Shown: piece after piece, positions 1-12,084 of the stretch
Numbering within the stretch: the first letter of the stretch is position 1
Layout of the letters: the number at the start of each line of letters is the position of its first letter
Source of the DNA: Nematostella vectensis
Taxonomy: Eukaryota; Cnidaria; Anthozoa; Actiniaria; Edwardsiidae
NCBI RefSeq assembly: GCF_932526225.1
Contig: NC_064047.1
Coordinates: 7,811,501 to 7,875,500, forward strand
Reading direction: 5' to 3'
DNA: 64,000 bases
Notes under the pieces: model-generated
What the model was told of the DNA's origin: nothing
Seen by the model: only the letters and a program-made list of their open reading frames with translations
Database searches by the model: none
Program-made: the position numbers and the translations under genes

Positions 1-1020
1 TACCTGTGTGTCTAGCTTAGTATGATCACTATTCTAAGTCTCCATACCTGTGTGTCTAGCTTAGTATGATCACTATTCTAAGTCTCCATACCTGTGTGTC
101 TAGCTTAGTACGATCACTTTTCTAAGTCTCCATACCTTGTATCTAGCTTAGTATGATCTCTTTTCTAAGTCTCCATACCTGTGTGTCTAGCTTAGTACGA
201 TCACTTTTCTAAGTCTCCATACCTGTGTGTCTAGCTTAGTACGATCACTTTTCTAAGTCTCCCTACCTGTGTGTCTAGCTTAGTATGATTTCTTTTCTAA
301 GTCTCCATACCTGTGTGTCTAGCTTAGTACGATCACTTTTCTAAGTCTCCATACCTTGTATCTAGCTTAGTATGATCTCTTTTCTAAGTCTCCATACCTG
401 TGTATCTAGCTTAGTATGATCACTTTTCTAAGTCTCCTACCTGTGTGTCTTGCTTAGTATGATCACTTTTCTAAGTCTCCATACCTGTGTGTCTAGCTTA
501 GTATGATCACTTTTCTAAGTCTCCATACCTGTGTGTCTAGCTTAGTATGATCACTTTTCTAAGTCTCCATACCTTGTATCTAGCTTAGTATGATCTCTTT
601 TCTAAGTCTCCATACCTTGTATCTAGCTTAGTATGATCTCTTTTCTAAGTCTCCATACCTGTGTGTCTAGCTTAGTATGATCACTTTTCTAAGTCTCCAT
701 ACCTGTGTTTCTAGCTTAGTATAATCTCTTTTCTAAGTCTCCCTACCTGTGTGTCTAGCTTAGTACGATCACTTTTCTAAGTCTCCCTACCTGTGTGTCT
801 AGCTTAGTACGATCACTTTTCTAAGTCTCCCTACCTGTGTGTCTAGCTTAGTACGATCACTTTTCTAAGTCTCCCTACCTGTGTTTCTAGCTTAGTATGA
901 TCACTTTTCTAAGTCTCCATACCTTGTATCTAGCTTAGTATGATCTCTTTTCTAAGTCTCCCTACCTGTGTGTCTAGCTTAGTACGATCACTTTTCTAAG
1001 TCTCCCTACCTGTGTGTCTA
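1..1020 (-). repeat. 44-bp satellite array built from a splice-donor junction
   Basis: About 23 head-to-tail units, mostly 44 bp with a 42-bp variant (TACCTTGTATC in place of TACCTGTGTGTC), running off the left edge. Read on the minus strand, each unit carries CTAGACACACAG followed by GTATGG or GTAGGG, the same sequence that ends SLCO exon 6 (exon end at 1010) with its GT donor. The last unit overlaps that real donor, so the array has grown from the exon/intron junction into the intron. Each unit also carries TACTAAG, close to a branch-point consensus, before CTAG. Units differ by a few point changes only, which suggests recent or ongoing amplification. Confidence 0.95.
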
Positions 1021-4000
1021 GCTTTGTAGTACAACCGGCCTGGCAAGGCGCAAAGTACATGATGCCGTTTACACCGCAGACGGGATTGTAGTTGGAGCGG
1101 AGACAGCTGCAGTTCTGGTTACAAGGCGCTGTTAGACTTGAATCCATCTCTGAGCTATATGAAAAAAAACAAAATACAGTGAAACTTTCATATAACTGAT
1201 ACCATCGGGACATAACAATGTGTAAAAAATAATTATATTAATGCACCAATGTATTTAGCTAATTGTGGACAGAGGAGCTCCGGCTTAACGTAATTATCAG
1301 AAAATGTAGAGAGCCAGGTTTGTACACCTCAGAAAAAAATCCAAGTCGACGTGACCTGGGTTCGAACCCTGGTCCTCTTGCTTGGGAGACGAGGCCCGTA
1401 TCACTGAGCTATCGCGCCACTCCAAACACGCGCCACTGACCGTCTTATATGGAGGTTATATTAATACAGTTTGAATTTGATTGGGATTACAATGTTTGGA
1501 AGAGAAGTGCTGCGCGCGGTTTAGGAGACAAGAACTTGCCCCTACCTGTCATTGTATGGAACGTTAACCCCCGCGAACTCCAGTGTCGAACATCCGGGAA
1601 TGTAGAATGCAGGAATGGCGATTAAGCCGACTATTGATAACACCATACACATCTTGGCCGACCCGCGGCACGCGTCCTTTAATTTCAGTCGACGGACAAG
1701 AAGACTGCCCCCTATAATACCACCTGTGACCAGGAAGAAACGAAAATTAGTAAATACAGCAAAACCCCAGGACAGAACAAACACGAACAAAACTCGAACA
1801 CAACACGATCACAACACGAAACAGAACTCGAACACTGCCCGATCACAACAAGAACAGAACTCAAAAGCAAACCGAACACAACACGAACAGAACTCGAATA
1901 GAGCCCGAACACAACATAAACAGAACTCGAAAACAGCCAGAACACAACGCGAACATAACTCGAACACAACAAAAACTGAGCTCGAATACAGACAGCCCTA
2001 AAAAATCAGCGAGATTATAATTTGATACAGCCCGAACACAACCCGAACAGAACTCGTAAACAACCTGAAAAAACTCGTACACAAGAGCAGGGCGAAACTC
2101 GCACCGAATCCGTGAAAAAATGGAAAAAAACCCAAACAGTATTTAATCATCCTCGGGAAACCAGAGCTTTGGGGAAATCGCAACGAGGCGCGAGAACAAG
2201 GCACTGGCGGGAAAGAAGGTAAGGGCCCGGGTTCGACGCCGTGGGTTCCCAGGGATGAATCCAAGTCGACATCTTTAAAAAAAAACTCGAACAAAAGTTG
2301 GAAAGATCCCGAATAGAACTCGAGCTGATATCCCACAGAATGCGACTTGGACATGAACACACTCCAACAATGCTAAACGTGCAAACATCGCCGCTCGTAA
2401 AGAAAATGTCGTCGAACTTCTTTATTAACAACATGGTGTTCACACAGCGCCAGCTATGCCAGTAACCAGTAACGCCGGCACCGGGCTTTAGGAAACAAAA
2501 TAAAACAAGGTTCCTGGTCGCTCATCACGCCTGCGAGGAAGGCTTCTTATCACTCCGACGCCACTCGTGATAGTACTCGGAGAGATCCGGACTTCATGGT
2601 CCTTTGCGCATTTCATATTCGCAGCTCGTGAAGGTACTAGCAGAAATCCCGAACTTAATACTCTCTTACGCATTTCATATTTACCTAAAGTAACGAAGAC
2701 GCTCGGCACTCCGACGCCACTCGTGATTGTACTCGGCGAGATCCCGAACTTGAACGTCACGTACTTGAACGCGAACGGGGCCACCCCACTGAGAAAAAAC
2801 ACACCAACCCAGACAGCCAAAGAATTGAGCATGAAGGTGGGGTTTCTCAGTAAGGACTTGGTGGAGGGGGCGATCTCCTTGACTGTACCATGCATGCCGT
2901 CCCATGTTGGAATGTCCCCTTTAAGAATGAATTCCTCTCGGCGCTCACGGGAGCCAGGGAGAACAGCAGTGAAGCCGCTGATGGCAAAGGCGATGATGAG
3001 GGTCACGATCCCCCCACAGAAGTACCCCAGCCACCACGCCCCCACCCAGCGGGGGTCATCGGGAGTCATGTGGCGAAGATCATTGGGCTAGAACGGAGAG
3101 AGGATATTATTAAAAAACGCAGACCTTACCATTGTTTGACACTATCTCGTCAATCAAGAAGTGACGTCATATAGGCATGAGCATCCAAAAGGCGCCAAAC
3201 GTGTGCACATATATTATTCACTCTCAATTTATAAAAAGAGAATGGAAAAATAAGCTCGAGATGGCTTAGTTATCGCGGAAGTAATCATATAGGAGTCCGG
3301 CTGACTAAAGTAGAGTCCGTTTGAATCTGAAAATGGAAGACTGTAGCGAGTCAACACATATTTTTTGACGGAAGAGTATTTGCACTTTTGACGTCGAGAC
3401 TTCATCTTAGGTTGCCTCGAAGTTATGCAAATTAACCAAACACACAACATTATTATCATTAGATGTTAGTGACCAACGTTTTGGGATTCTGGGAATTGGT
3501 CAAAGAGGTACACCAGATTCTAAACAGGACGGAGGGGGGGGGGGGGGAGATGGGGTGAACAAATATGAAAATGAACACGAAGGGGTGGACAATATAAAGA
3601 AAATACTAAAAACTCATCAAAAGGAGAAAAGGCACCCCTTCTGGATTCGCCTTGGCTTTACTGCTAGAAAAATTGGAGTAAATAAATGCTTGGATAATCT
3701 TACCAATTCAATGTCAACATAAATTCCAAGAAGAAGGCCCCCAAGTACCTGGCCCACCCCGACGCCTAGAGCCGTCAATGTCAAGAACACTCCTAAGTAA
3801 ACGGGGAAGTCCTTTGGGTGTGTATTCTCATCTAGGTAGGTCTGGCCCAAAGGAACAGTTGGAGCACCGCCCGCAGAGATCATTACTTCAGCCAGGAAGA
3901 AGATAAACATGTAGTACCAGGCAGAGCCATCACCTGACTGGCAAAACTTATCAAGGCTAGTCGTGTTCTGTGTACAGAGCTGTTGGTCTTCGTATACCAG

Positions 4001-7000
4001 AGCAAGATTTTCTGGACGGTAGGGGCCAGATAGGAAGTGTGGTGAGGCGTGGAGAAGGCAGCCAAGACCTGCAATGATCAAGCTTAATAAGATACTGATC
4101 TGCTAAAATGTAATATTTGCAAAGGTTTTCAGTACCTTTAAAGTGTAAATATTGTGTGTTAATTAAAAACAATGAGTTGAAAGAAAAAAGCATAATCTCA
4201 ATACTATTGAACTTATAGAAACACATCCTCGGGGACGCAAGAGCACCCCACACTCCCTGTGTGCCAGATCTCCGCGACGCCCTGGGTCCCTGAGGGATAT
4301 AGAAACATGCCTGGATGTGCTTATTATAAAAGAAACTTGAAAATGCAACTTCATACGTTGAGGAACAAAGAATTTCAACACCAAGTAATGGCATGGAACA
4401 AACAGTTTGCAGGTCACATCCAATACATACACATACACAGAGAAAGAGCAGAGAGGAGTCACACCTCTGGTTCCTGGAGCAAAAACAAGAAATCAGAGAA
4501 GAGTTAATCCAGAGACATTACACATGGAAAAAACACCTGAACAAAATACAACCATGACAGGGGAGGCCAAGAGATTCCAACTGAAATTGATTTGTCATAC
4601 TCAGTATTTTGGGGGTTAAAAACTGTGCCAGGGTAATTTTGGGCATAGAAAAGTCTGTGGGCATCTCATCTAGTGATAAAAAAAAAATACTTTCTGAGGT
4701 TTCATTTTATGTCATGTGTCCTGCTAGGGAGGGGGGACGTTGGGGAGGTCTAACTACCGCAAAAACGCACAAAATGTTTGCAAATACTACAATACTACAA
4801 AAAAATACAGGAAATATTGCATATCGCACAGAAGGGGGAGGTTTTGAAGAGCATCCATGGCACCCCGATATTCCTCAGGTTTCCTGCTAGATCATCCTGT
4901 ACCACCGATAAATCCCGAGGAGGACTAATTAGAACTGCAACACCGCAATATTTAAATTTTTTACTGCAAAACCACTGTTTAAAAACAAAATCTTGCACCT
5001 CGCAGTGTTTGAAATACCACATCACCACATATTTTTTGCTCTTTTACTGCAATATCGTACAAAAAAGGGCCAATGCCTTAATTCGACAAACCCTAACGTC
5101 CCCCCTGCTAAACTTTGAAGATGATAGTCAATGAGATAATTTTTTTGTAAAAGCCTAGTAAAAAGACTCATTTCTTAGGGCCACCTCAAAATCCTGAGAC
5201 TTAAAGCCGCATTGTCACCAGTTTACTTTCAGTCGATTATGTAGCAATCTCCGATGATTTTTAATGGAAAACGCGAAAAATATTTCAAAATATTGAAAGC
5301 AGTGTGTCTAGTGGAAGTTTCTTCAAGGATGTGATCGATAGTTTAGAGCGGATGGCCTGTTAAATATCTCGGATTCTAATAGATTCTTTTGTCTTTTAAC
5401 GGTTGAGGTTTCCTTTGGACTTCCGGAAGTAAACTGGTGACAATGCGGCTTTAAGGGTTTATCTGATCCCCTTGTCATCTTTATCAAGCAAGCTACTTAA
5501 AGTACCCAACCTCTAAATCTTGACAGTCTTACCTTTTGCTAGTAGACCAAATCCTATCCATTTAACTTTGTTGCCATAGCCGCCAACATAGCTAGTCACT
5601 ATGGTTGCAAAAAGGCCAGCGATGTTTCCTATAGCAGACAAAGCACCAATTTCTCTGCTAGATAAATGAAAGCGACGCTCTATCGACTGGAGAACAATGA
5701 GACGAATTCCAATTTGGACAATACCTAGGAAAAGTAAGAAAGTTTTATAGATATCAAGTTATGTTTTTCAGGACTGCTGCATGTTTCAGTACTGCTGCAT
5801 GCATGTCTACCTAAAATCTTGATGAATTCTAATCAAAAGAAATATTCATATTATCAGCAGTGGAGGGGGGAGGGGGGGGGGGTAAGGCCTTGTGTTATGT
5901 TATCCTGTTAAATAAGTAAAAAATAAAGATTTAAAGATTTTAAAATATTAACCAAATTATATTTAGATTGCACGAATGATTGCCTTAATAAAATCTAAGC
6001 AAAGATGCTTAAAATTTGATTAGTTTACTGCTGACGAACTAACACTTCTTCTCATTCACCCAGTATCTTCTACTTACTTTTCCTAACCACACCTAAGAGA
6101 AAGGACGAATTTCCACTTTAAAAGAGGGAAGGAATATACCTACCATAGACTAACTAACGATTTGCAGCTAGACATTTGTTTCCTGTCCTGTTGTTTTAAT
6201 TTATTCTAATGCATTGTTTTTGATTTGTTATTCTGCAATAGCTGTTACAGAAAAATACTCTCCTTAAAGCCATAATAATTTGTTTGCCTAAATAAACAAA
6301 GGCAGTCACCATCACAGCTGCACAAGCAGAATAGCTTTCAAGATAAAAATATAATTTGGGTAAAGAAATACAGACCTGTCAAATTTTCAAGAAAAACAAA
6401 ACAAATTTAATAACGCACTCTGTATAATTTTTTCGACAGACGTTCAACTTTTTTTAATATGGAATATTTAATCATTTTGTAACGTAAAAAATTAAATAAA
6501 GAATGTCCATGAGAAATTTAACTTAATAAAGTGGGCCCAATAAAGTGTTTATTATAAATTGAAACCGGAAGTTGACCGTAAAGGCGAAAATGAAAATATT
6601 ATCAACATGGAGCACACAAAAAAAAATGTAAATACAAATTTTTAAAGGCTTCTTACATTACTTAAATTACATTTTATTAGTTTCAGTACATGGGTCGTAT
6701 AAATATACGATATACGAACGCACCAGAGCGATCGCACAGATGCGTTCTTTAGCACGCGTACTTGATATTCGAGTATCAAATTTTAAAAACCCATCACCGA
6801 TGCTTTGAACCTGAAATTGTAGCTTGCAATCTGAGCTCAAGATATGAGCTCTGATTGAGCAAATCTAAAGAAGGAGCAAATCTAATGCATTACAGTTTCA
6901 CTTTGTGTGACTTATTCAAAGTGTTGTAGAATTAATTTGCGCTCAGGGTCTATGCATAGTTCTAATTAATCGGTCAGAATTTAAAGTTCGCACGTGAAAG

Positions 7001-7242
7001 GAACTACTCAAGCAAGACGACCTTTCTTCGATTATCAAACACTGCCAGCAAAGAAAGATCATGTCAGCAATTGCAAACCCTTCATGTAAAGTATTTACAG
7101 ATACTTTTAGCTCACCAGAGATCACAGAAGCAGCGGTGAAGAAGAAGAGAAACCACTTCGGTGTGTTGAATCCACGAAGAAATTCCGGTCGAAATTTCCC
7201 CCATCCATATCTAAACACTTTAGAATCTACAACAGCCTTCAT
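1010..7242 (-). CDS. SLCO4A1: Solute carrier organic anion transporter (OATP), SLCO4A1-like, 5' part
   Basis: Multi-pass plasma-membrane carrier for organic anions. Exons on the minus strand: 7242-7116, 5724-5533, 4068-3704, 3087-2685, 1723-1546 and 1154-1010, all with GT-AG borders and compatible phases, giving 470 codons. The N terminus has YGWGKFRP then FNTPKWFL before TM1, followed by SIERRFHLSS, a glycine-rich loop before KWIGFG, HASPHFLSGPY, YLDEN, DPRWVGAWWLG (the OATP signature just before TM6) and LLRNPTFMLN. Exon 6 is a Kazal-like extracellular loop with CNQNCSC, NPVCG and PCQAGC, closest to SLCO4A1 from memory. OATPs are usually about 700 aa, so roughly 200 residues (the last membrane segments) lie beyond the left edge. 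The start ATG at 7242 is the only one seen ahead of the conserved GWG motif; an upstream 5' UTR exon is possible. Confidence 0.93.
1341..1425 (-). mobile_element. tRNA-derived SINE fragment in SLCO intron 5
   Basis: On the minus strand there is an A-box-like TAGCTCAGTGATA and, about 40 bases on, a B-box GGTTCGAACCC, preceded by GTGGCGCGA. This is the RNA polymerase III promoter layout of a tRNA. The anticodon arm does not fold into a clean 5-bp stem with a 7-base loop and there is no matching acceptor 3' strand, so it is called a SINE head and not a tRNA gene. Confidence 0.6.
1765..2095. repeat. Degenerate minisatellite in SLCO intron 4
   Basis: Repeats of roughly 33 bp built on CGAACAGAACTCGAA and GAACACAACACGA; about ten diverged copies. 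Open frames across it on both strands come from the repeat and are not genes. Confidence 0.75.
2551..2745 (-). repeat. Partial duplication of the 3' end of SLCO exon 4
   Basis: The stretch at 2706-2745 inside exon 4 (encoding about GISPSTITSGVGV) recurs at 2551-2590, downstream of the exon's donor, with a few changes. A second short shared string, GCATTTCATATT, occurs near 2607 and 2669. Part of the exon end has therefore been copied into intron 4. Confidence 0.75.
4840..5095 (+). mobile_element. Copy of the CCGCAATA-rich dispersed element (SLCO intron 2)
   Basis: Matches the reverse complement of about 12,085-12,345 over its length: shared landmarks are TTGAAGAGCAT, CACCGCAATATTT, CTCGCAGT.TTTGAAATACC and GCAATATCGTACAAAAA. 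It is more diverged than the 12-kb copy and lacks the partner arm. Confidence 0.7.
5201..5454. mobile_element. MITE with TTAA-flanked inverted termini, copy A (SLCO intron 2)
   Basis: Starts TTAAAGCCGCATTGTCACC and ends with the near-exact inverse ending GCGGCTTTAA. The inverted match extends for about 26 bases through CAGTTTACTT. The TTAA at both ends is the target site typical of piggyBac-like transposases (family knowledge; assignment is inference). No coding capacity. Confidence 0.85.
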
Positions 7243-10200
7243 GGCTCAACAGTTAGACAAGTGAAGGACCACTGAAGTCCTAACAATTTATCTAAGTGGG
7301 GAGCTCAGTGAGATAACTCATTTTGGAAAATTATAACCGTGAGTATGAGAAAATAGCAGCCACCTTCCTCGCTTTGTTTGGGACAGTCGGCTTCAAGCCT
7401 CGTTTTCATGAGCGCTTTGGAAATACTGGGATGTTTTGTGTTTGACCTTGAAATAAAATAAAATATTGATTTATGTTGTTCTTTCTGCAGCGGCAGATAC
7501 AAAGGCATGTAGCCTTGGCTTAATGGACTAAACAATTATTCTATAGAGCAGGTGGATTTCAAAACGATCAGAATCGTAAAATAACAGTCCCAAGACTCGC
7601 TCAGAAGGTGGCATATTGTTAGAATACGAAAATATGCAAAGCGAGCACGGCATCAAAGCCGTGTCTTAAAACGAAGAAAATCATTTTCTTGCGAAGTAGG
7701 AGCATGCGAGCGAGGTACCCCAAGACACCTTTGTTTAATAATTAAGTTTCCTGTGCAGCCGTCTTGGTTATTAAAATTATTCTTGATTTGGACGGGATGT
7801 TGCGAAATACACTCCTTTTTATAAGAACGTCTAATTTTCAGTTGAGGCTGGGCCGTTTTTATTTTTGGGAGATTTGAAGCCTGAATATGTTCTTAACGAT
7901 TTTCTTAAATCTTAGTGTATATAAGTATACAATACCCAAGGAATTATTAGAAAGCGAATTACACTTATGATCGATAGCAATAATAGGGTTGTTACGCATC
8001 AGGACTTAAAAAGAAAAATATTTCTGCCATCTAAGCATCGGCATAATGTTGGCATGTTCTTAAAAATGGGTAAAATTTCAGGCTGGAAGTTCTATTAAAA
8101 AGGGTTCATATAAAAAAGAGTGTATAAAAGTCCCCTAGACACCAAACTCCTTATAGACATTTAGGGAAGACAGTTTCGAAAATGAATTGAGAGATCTTGA
8201 CTTTCATAATATTCTTGTGTGCGCGCCCGCAGATTTTTCTTATTGTGTGTTTCTTTTATCAAGTAAGGAAATGCTTTTGGTTGTTGTCGATTAATTCAAA
8301 GCTTCTCTTAATGAGTTTAAGAGTTCTGATAGAATCCTAGCTTATCCAATTTTGGTATCGCCGTTTCTTTGATATTTATCTTTATCTTACAACCAAATTT
8401 GGTTCGCGCGCCCCGTTTTTAAAACTCGAAAAAATGCACTAAGTTTTCTTATCCGTTAATCATGAAATCTCAGCAGAAACCATCCGGCTAAACTAATCTT
8501 TCGAAAAAGCGGCCAGGGCAAGCACAAGCTAGGAGTCCTGGGCTAACACCCCGCCTCCTCCGATGATTGAGAGATCAGAAAACGCAGCAAATTTTTGGAG
8601 CTTTGAAACGGAGGACGCGCAACAACTAATTTGGTTTTAAAAAGCCTTTTATACAAACACACTTTTAGGGATCGTGTAGAGTTAAAAAAAAAGGAAATAA
8701 AAAAACTGGATAGAGGTAATCCAACCCACCCCTCCCCTAGTCTCCCTCTTAGCCGTTCTGGAAAGTTTCGAACCCCAGACGCCGCGCGATGCATTAGTGG
8801 AGAGGTTGAAAAAGCGCACGGTGCATGACGGTCAAGATGCGGTATCGGGTTCGGAGTGGGTACGAGCCCGCTTCTAAACTTGTCACGCAAGCTCAAGCGC
8901 CGCCTAGCGAGACGATTCCAGGAAGGTTGTGAGGGACACTAACCCACCCCTATCCGATTTTTTTTTATATAGACAGAACTTGACACCATAGAACATGATA
9001 TTCGCAGCTTTTAAGTTTTACTAGCACATTATTCCCTCCCCCCTTACGAGGGTTTTCCGGTAAGTTATGGCTCCCTGTACGTGTGAAGGCCATGACCGTG
9101 CCATAGATAGGGTCTAAGTGCGTTTGACCATTGATCTTAAACAGGGAGGGGACCAAGAGTTTAGAACCGAGCTCCCTTTTTAGAATGGTTTCTTGTCCAT
9201 AGTCCCCCTAAACAACAAACTTCTTCAGTCCAAAAAATTCGGTTCCTTTCGGCCCTCTCCCCTGGCTCTAGGATGTCGTGTTTAGCTCCCGCCTTTCCCC
9301 ACTTCTGTCACACATATCTTCAAATTTCAATTTTAATCAATATAATGACCCAAATTGTATTTTAAAAGAAATCTTGTAATAACTATCTAAAAAGTTTATA
9401 CTTCATTAGCCAAATTTAATCGAAAGTCTGGTAGTGATAACATCTTAAAATCGTCTGATGGGAATGAATGTACTAAAAGCCTAACTTCCGCAAGTTATAC
9501 TAACAGAGCTAGGCTCTAAATCAACAAGTGCACCGTATTTATAGTGTTATTAAGCATTGTCGCTGGGGTGGCCACTGCCTGAAATTTTTATTGTGTTCCT
9601 AGTTGTTCTTGTACGTCCCTCCGATTCAGGTTAGTGTAGGACAGCTTGAAGAGACGGGAACCTCCGGTTTAGTGTTTTTTATTCTATAAGACTGGAAACA
9701 CACTTCAACTCGCTTGTGACACAAACTCGAGTCAAGGCATAAACTCGGGACAATTCCCAGGCCAGGATTCGAACCTGAACCACAGCGGTGACACACTAGG
9801 CCAATCGTGCTTCCACAAATGCTTTCCTTACACTGGTAATTTTTTTTGCTAGGATGGCAATATACCGGTTGACAGAGACTGTTTAACTTAGGCAACAGGT
9901 TGATTGGATCAGAAAAGGCGACAATGTTTTAATAAATAGTGGGCTCCTAATTCGGTAAGATTATCAATAAAGACACAGTTGTCATTACATATGATAGACA
10001 TCTCTGAAGGCAGACTACTTGCAAATGAGCTATTCGCTACTGAAAGTCTATTTTCCACATCTGTAGTTAGCAAAAAATGGCAGAAAGCTCAAACCCGCTT
10101 CCAAAAGTCGTGTTCGTATTCGATTCCGCCTAATCAAAACAACTTTAACATAAAAAATAGCTGGATTAGGTAGAATTGTTCTAGGTTTAGTACAGGTATT

Positions 10201-10393
10201 ATGACTGAAAATTGAGCTCATTTATCGGAATGTGCTCTCAGTGACACGCCTTTTTATGAAAATGAGATTCGGTGAATATTTTGGACCTCACTTGAGCGCT
10301 AGAAAGAGCTTTGGCAGGATCACACCACATTCACTCTGTAGATCTTTGCCGCCTGTTACCTTGTTGTTTGGTTTGTGAAGTTAGGTTTTCAAA
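7243..10393. other. Intergenic region between SLCO and tropomyosin
   Basis: About 3.1 kb with no supportable gene. It presumably contains the upstream regions of both diverging genes, but no clear TATA or CpG block stands out. Open frames here are under 120 codons, lack recognisable domains and have no splice context. The only clear item is the SINE near 9.7 kb. Confidence 0.6.
9640..9835 (-). mobile_element. tRNA-derived SINE
   Basis: Minus strand: TGTGGAAGCACGATTGGCC, A-box TGGCCTAGTGTG, then B-box GGTTCGAATCC, followed by a non-tRNA body. The head resembles that of the SINE at 56.4-56.6 kb (TGTGGAATCACGGTTGGCC), so the two belong to related families. Confidence 0.7.
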
Positions 10394-11239
10394 ATGGCTT
10401 CAGCGGAGCATCTTACAAAGGTGAAAGCCAAACTCCAGGCGATAAAGGAGAAAATCGATGAAACAGAAGATCGTGAATTAGCGGCAATGGAAAAGTTGCG
10501 AGAGGCAGAGGAACGATTCGAGAAAGCAGAAGGCGAGGCGGAATCGTTCAAGCGACGAATCCAACTTATTGAAGCTGAATCCAGGCGAGTCAAGGAATTA
10601 TCGCAGAAGAAAGATCATGAGTTGGAAGAGATGCATAAGAGATCGAAAGAAGAGGAGAATCTCTGCAAAACCCTTGAAGTAACTGACCGTGAGAGCGACG
10701 AAAAAATGCGAGAGCTTGAAGACGCTCTAGAAGAAGCAATTGAGTTGGATAAATCCACCGCCGATAAACTAGCAGAGGTTGAGCTCAAAATTAAAGTTGT
10801 TCAGGGCGAGCTAGAAAAGGCTGTTGAGAGGGGCGACAGAGCTGAGATGATGTGCGAGCATTTGATGAATGATTTTACTGGGACGTCTGAAGTTCTACGC
10901 GATTTGGAAGTGAAAGACGCCGCTGCTTCTGAACGCGAGATCGACAACGAAGACAAAATCGAGTTCATTCAAGAAAATTTGAAACAGATGGTCTACAGAT
11001 ACGAAGAGGCCGAGCGCAAAGCTCCTCCACTCGAAATGCTGCTCGATCAACTGGTCGAAGATCTGGAGCTTTACAGGCTGAAGCGCAAGCAGGTTGACGA
11101 AGAGATGAAAGCAATGGGAGAACTCGTGGAGCAAGTGACAATCGAAGCTAAACCGAAACCCGCAGCAATCTTTGAGCAAATGGCCCAACAAGAACAGGCT
11201 GGGGAGGAGAAAGCAGCAGAGGAAGAGGAAGAGGAATAG
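10394..11239 (+). CDS. TPM: Tropomyosin-like coiled-coil protein, single-exon CDS
   Basis: 281 aa, close to the usual 284 of long tropomyosins, made of an unbroken heptad coiled coil rich in E, K, A and L with no proline until position 207. Family landmarks are in order: FKRRIQLIEAE near residue 53, VQGELEKAVERGDRAE in the middle, EAERKAPPLEMLLDQLVEDLE near 200, and YRLKRKQVDEEMKAM close to the end. Tropomyosins lie head to tail along actin filaments and control myosin access. The C terminus departs from the classic overlap sequence and ends in a run of six glutamates. ATG at 10394 gives the expected length and begins MASAEHLTKVKAKL. The coding region has no intron, unlike every other gene here. 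A divergent invertebrate paralogue or a retrogene are both possible. Confidence 0.85.
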   Translation: MASAEHLTKVKAKLQAIKEKIDETEDRELAAMEKLREAEERFEKAEGEAESFKRRIQLIEAESRRVKELSQKKDHELEEMHKRSKEEENLCKTLEVTDRESDEKMRELEDALEEAIELDKSTADKLAEVELKIKVVQGELEKAVERGDRAEMMCEHLMNDFTGTSEVLRDLEVKDAAASEREIDNEDKIEFIQENLKQMVYRYEEAERKAPPLEMLLDQLVEDLELYRLKRKQVDEEMKAMGELVEQVTIEAKPKPAAIFEQMAQQEQAGEEKAAEEEEEE

Positions 11240-11452
11240 AAAATTCATAATGGACGCACTCCAAACAGCAAGACACTTATAAATACTTTTATCTTTGGTT
11301 CACAAGAGAGGAAAAAATTATGGCACGGGTTTTGTATTTGTTATAACATTTTATTTCAAAGACAGTGACAGTTTATGGAACATCAAAAATTCGGTGAAAA
11401 ATGTTTGGAATTCAACCACAGTCGGATGATCTCTTTTCGCTGAGAAAAAAAA

Positions 11453-11458
11453 AATAAA
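11453..11458 (+). terminator. Candidate polyadenylation signal of the tropomyosin gene
   Basis: AATAAA about 215 bp after the stop codon, after an A-rich run and before a T-rich stretch. A second, AATAAAT, lies near 11,687 and could serve longer transcripts. Confidence 0.5.
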
Positions 11459-11459
11459 A

Positions 11460-12084
11460 CTCGTGTATTAATTATATATTTTTTTTGGCCTCGACAATAC
11501 TTAGACATTTGAAAGACATTGTTATCTTGATCTTTACTATGTTTTTGGAAATGTCGAACAATGCCCTTTCCTCTTCTGGTTGTAGTTTTTCGCCTTTCTA
11601 GTCGAGCTAATGTCGAAAATCTTGCCCTAAAGTTTTATCTAACGCCATGGTAGTTAAAATGTGTAATATTTGTCAAGAATGCGATAGAATAAATTTCCTT
11701 ATAGTGGAACATCTCTGTGCGTTGCTTTTCCGGTTAACTGAACACAGAAACGATTATTTTGCTTTGATGATAAAGGCAAGGTCGTAAGGTCATCTTTGTG
11801 TTGACATGGAGTGGGCGATATGTTTTTTATTGTGCGTTTTATCTGTTGCGTTTCTTAAAGACGGTTGGATCTTTTTTGTGATAAAAGTTTTGTATATCTG
11901 TTACTCGAAGACTCATTTTTTTTTTCACCAGAGCTCTTATATTTGCCGAATTTGAATTTGCAATTGTACAGAGTATATTGCACATTAATTGCATGATTTC
12001 ACGCTTAGCGCTGAACTCCCTATCTTTTGGTATTAATGTAAATTAACTAGAATTTTTACTTTTATATGTGAGGACAAGCAGTCA
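11460..12084. other. AT-rich region after tropomyosin
   Basis: About 600 bases, probably partly 3' UTR. No gene, RNA or repeat seen. Confidence 0.5.

Noticed and set aside
1-1020. CRISPR-like appearance of regular direct repeats
   Set aside because: Units are contiguous with no unique spacers, in an animal genome; it is a satellite. The same applies to the other arrays.
1341-1425. A tRNA gene
   Set aside because: A and B boxes are present but the cloverleaf is incomplete; a SINE head explains it better. Same for 9,640-9,835 and 56,362-56,648.
10895-11248. Minus-strand frame opposite tropomyosin
   Set aside because: Antisense shadow of a long Glu/Lys-rich coding region.
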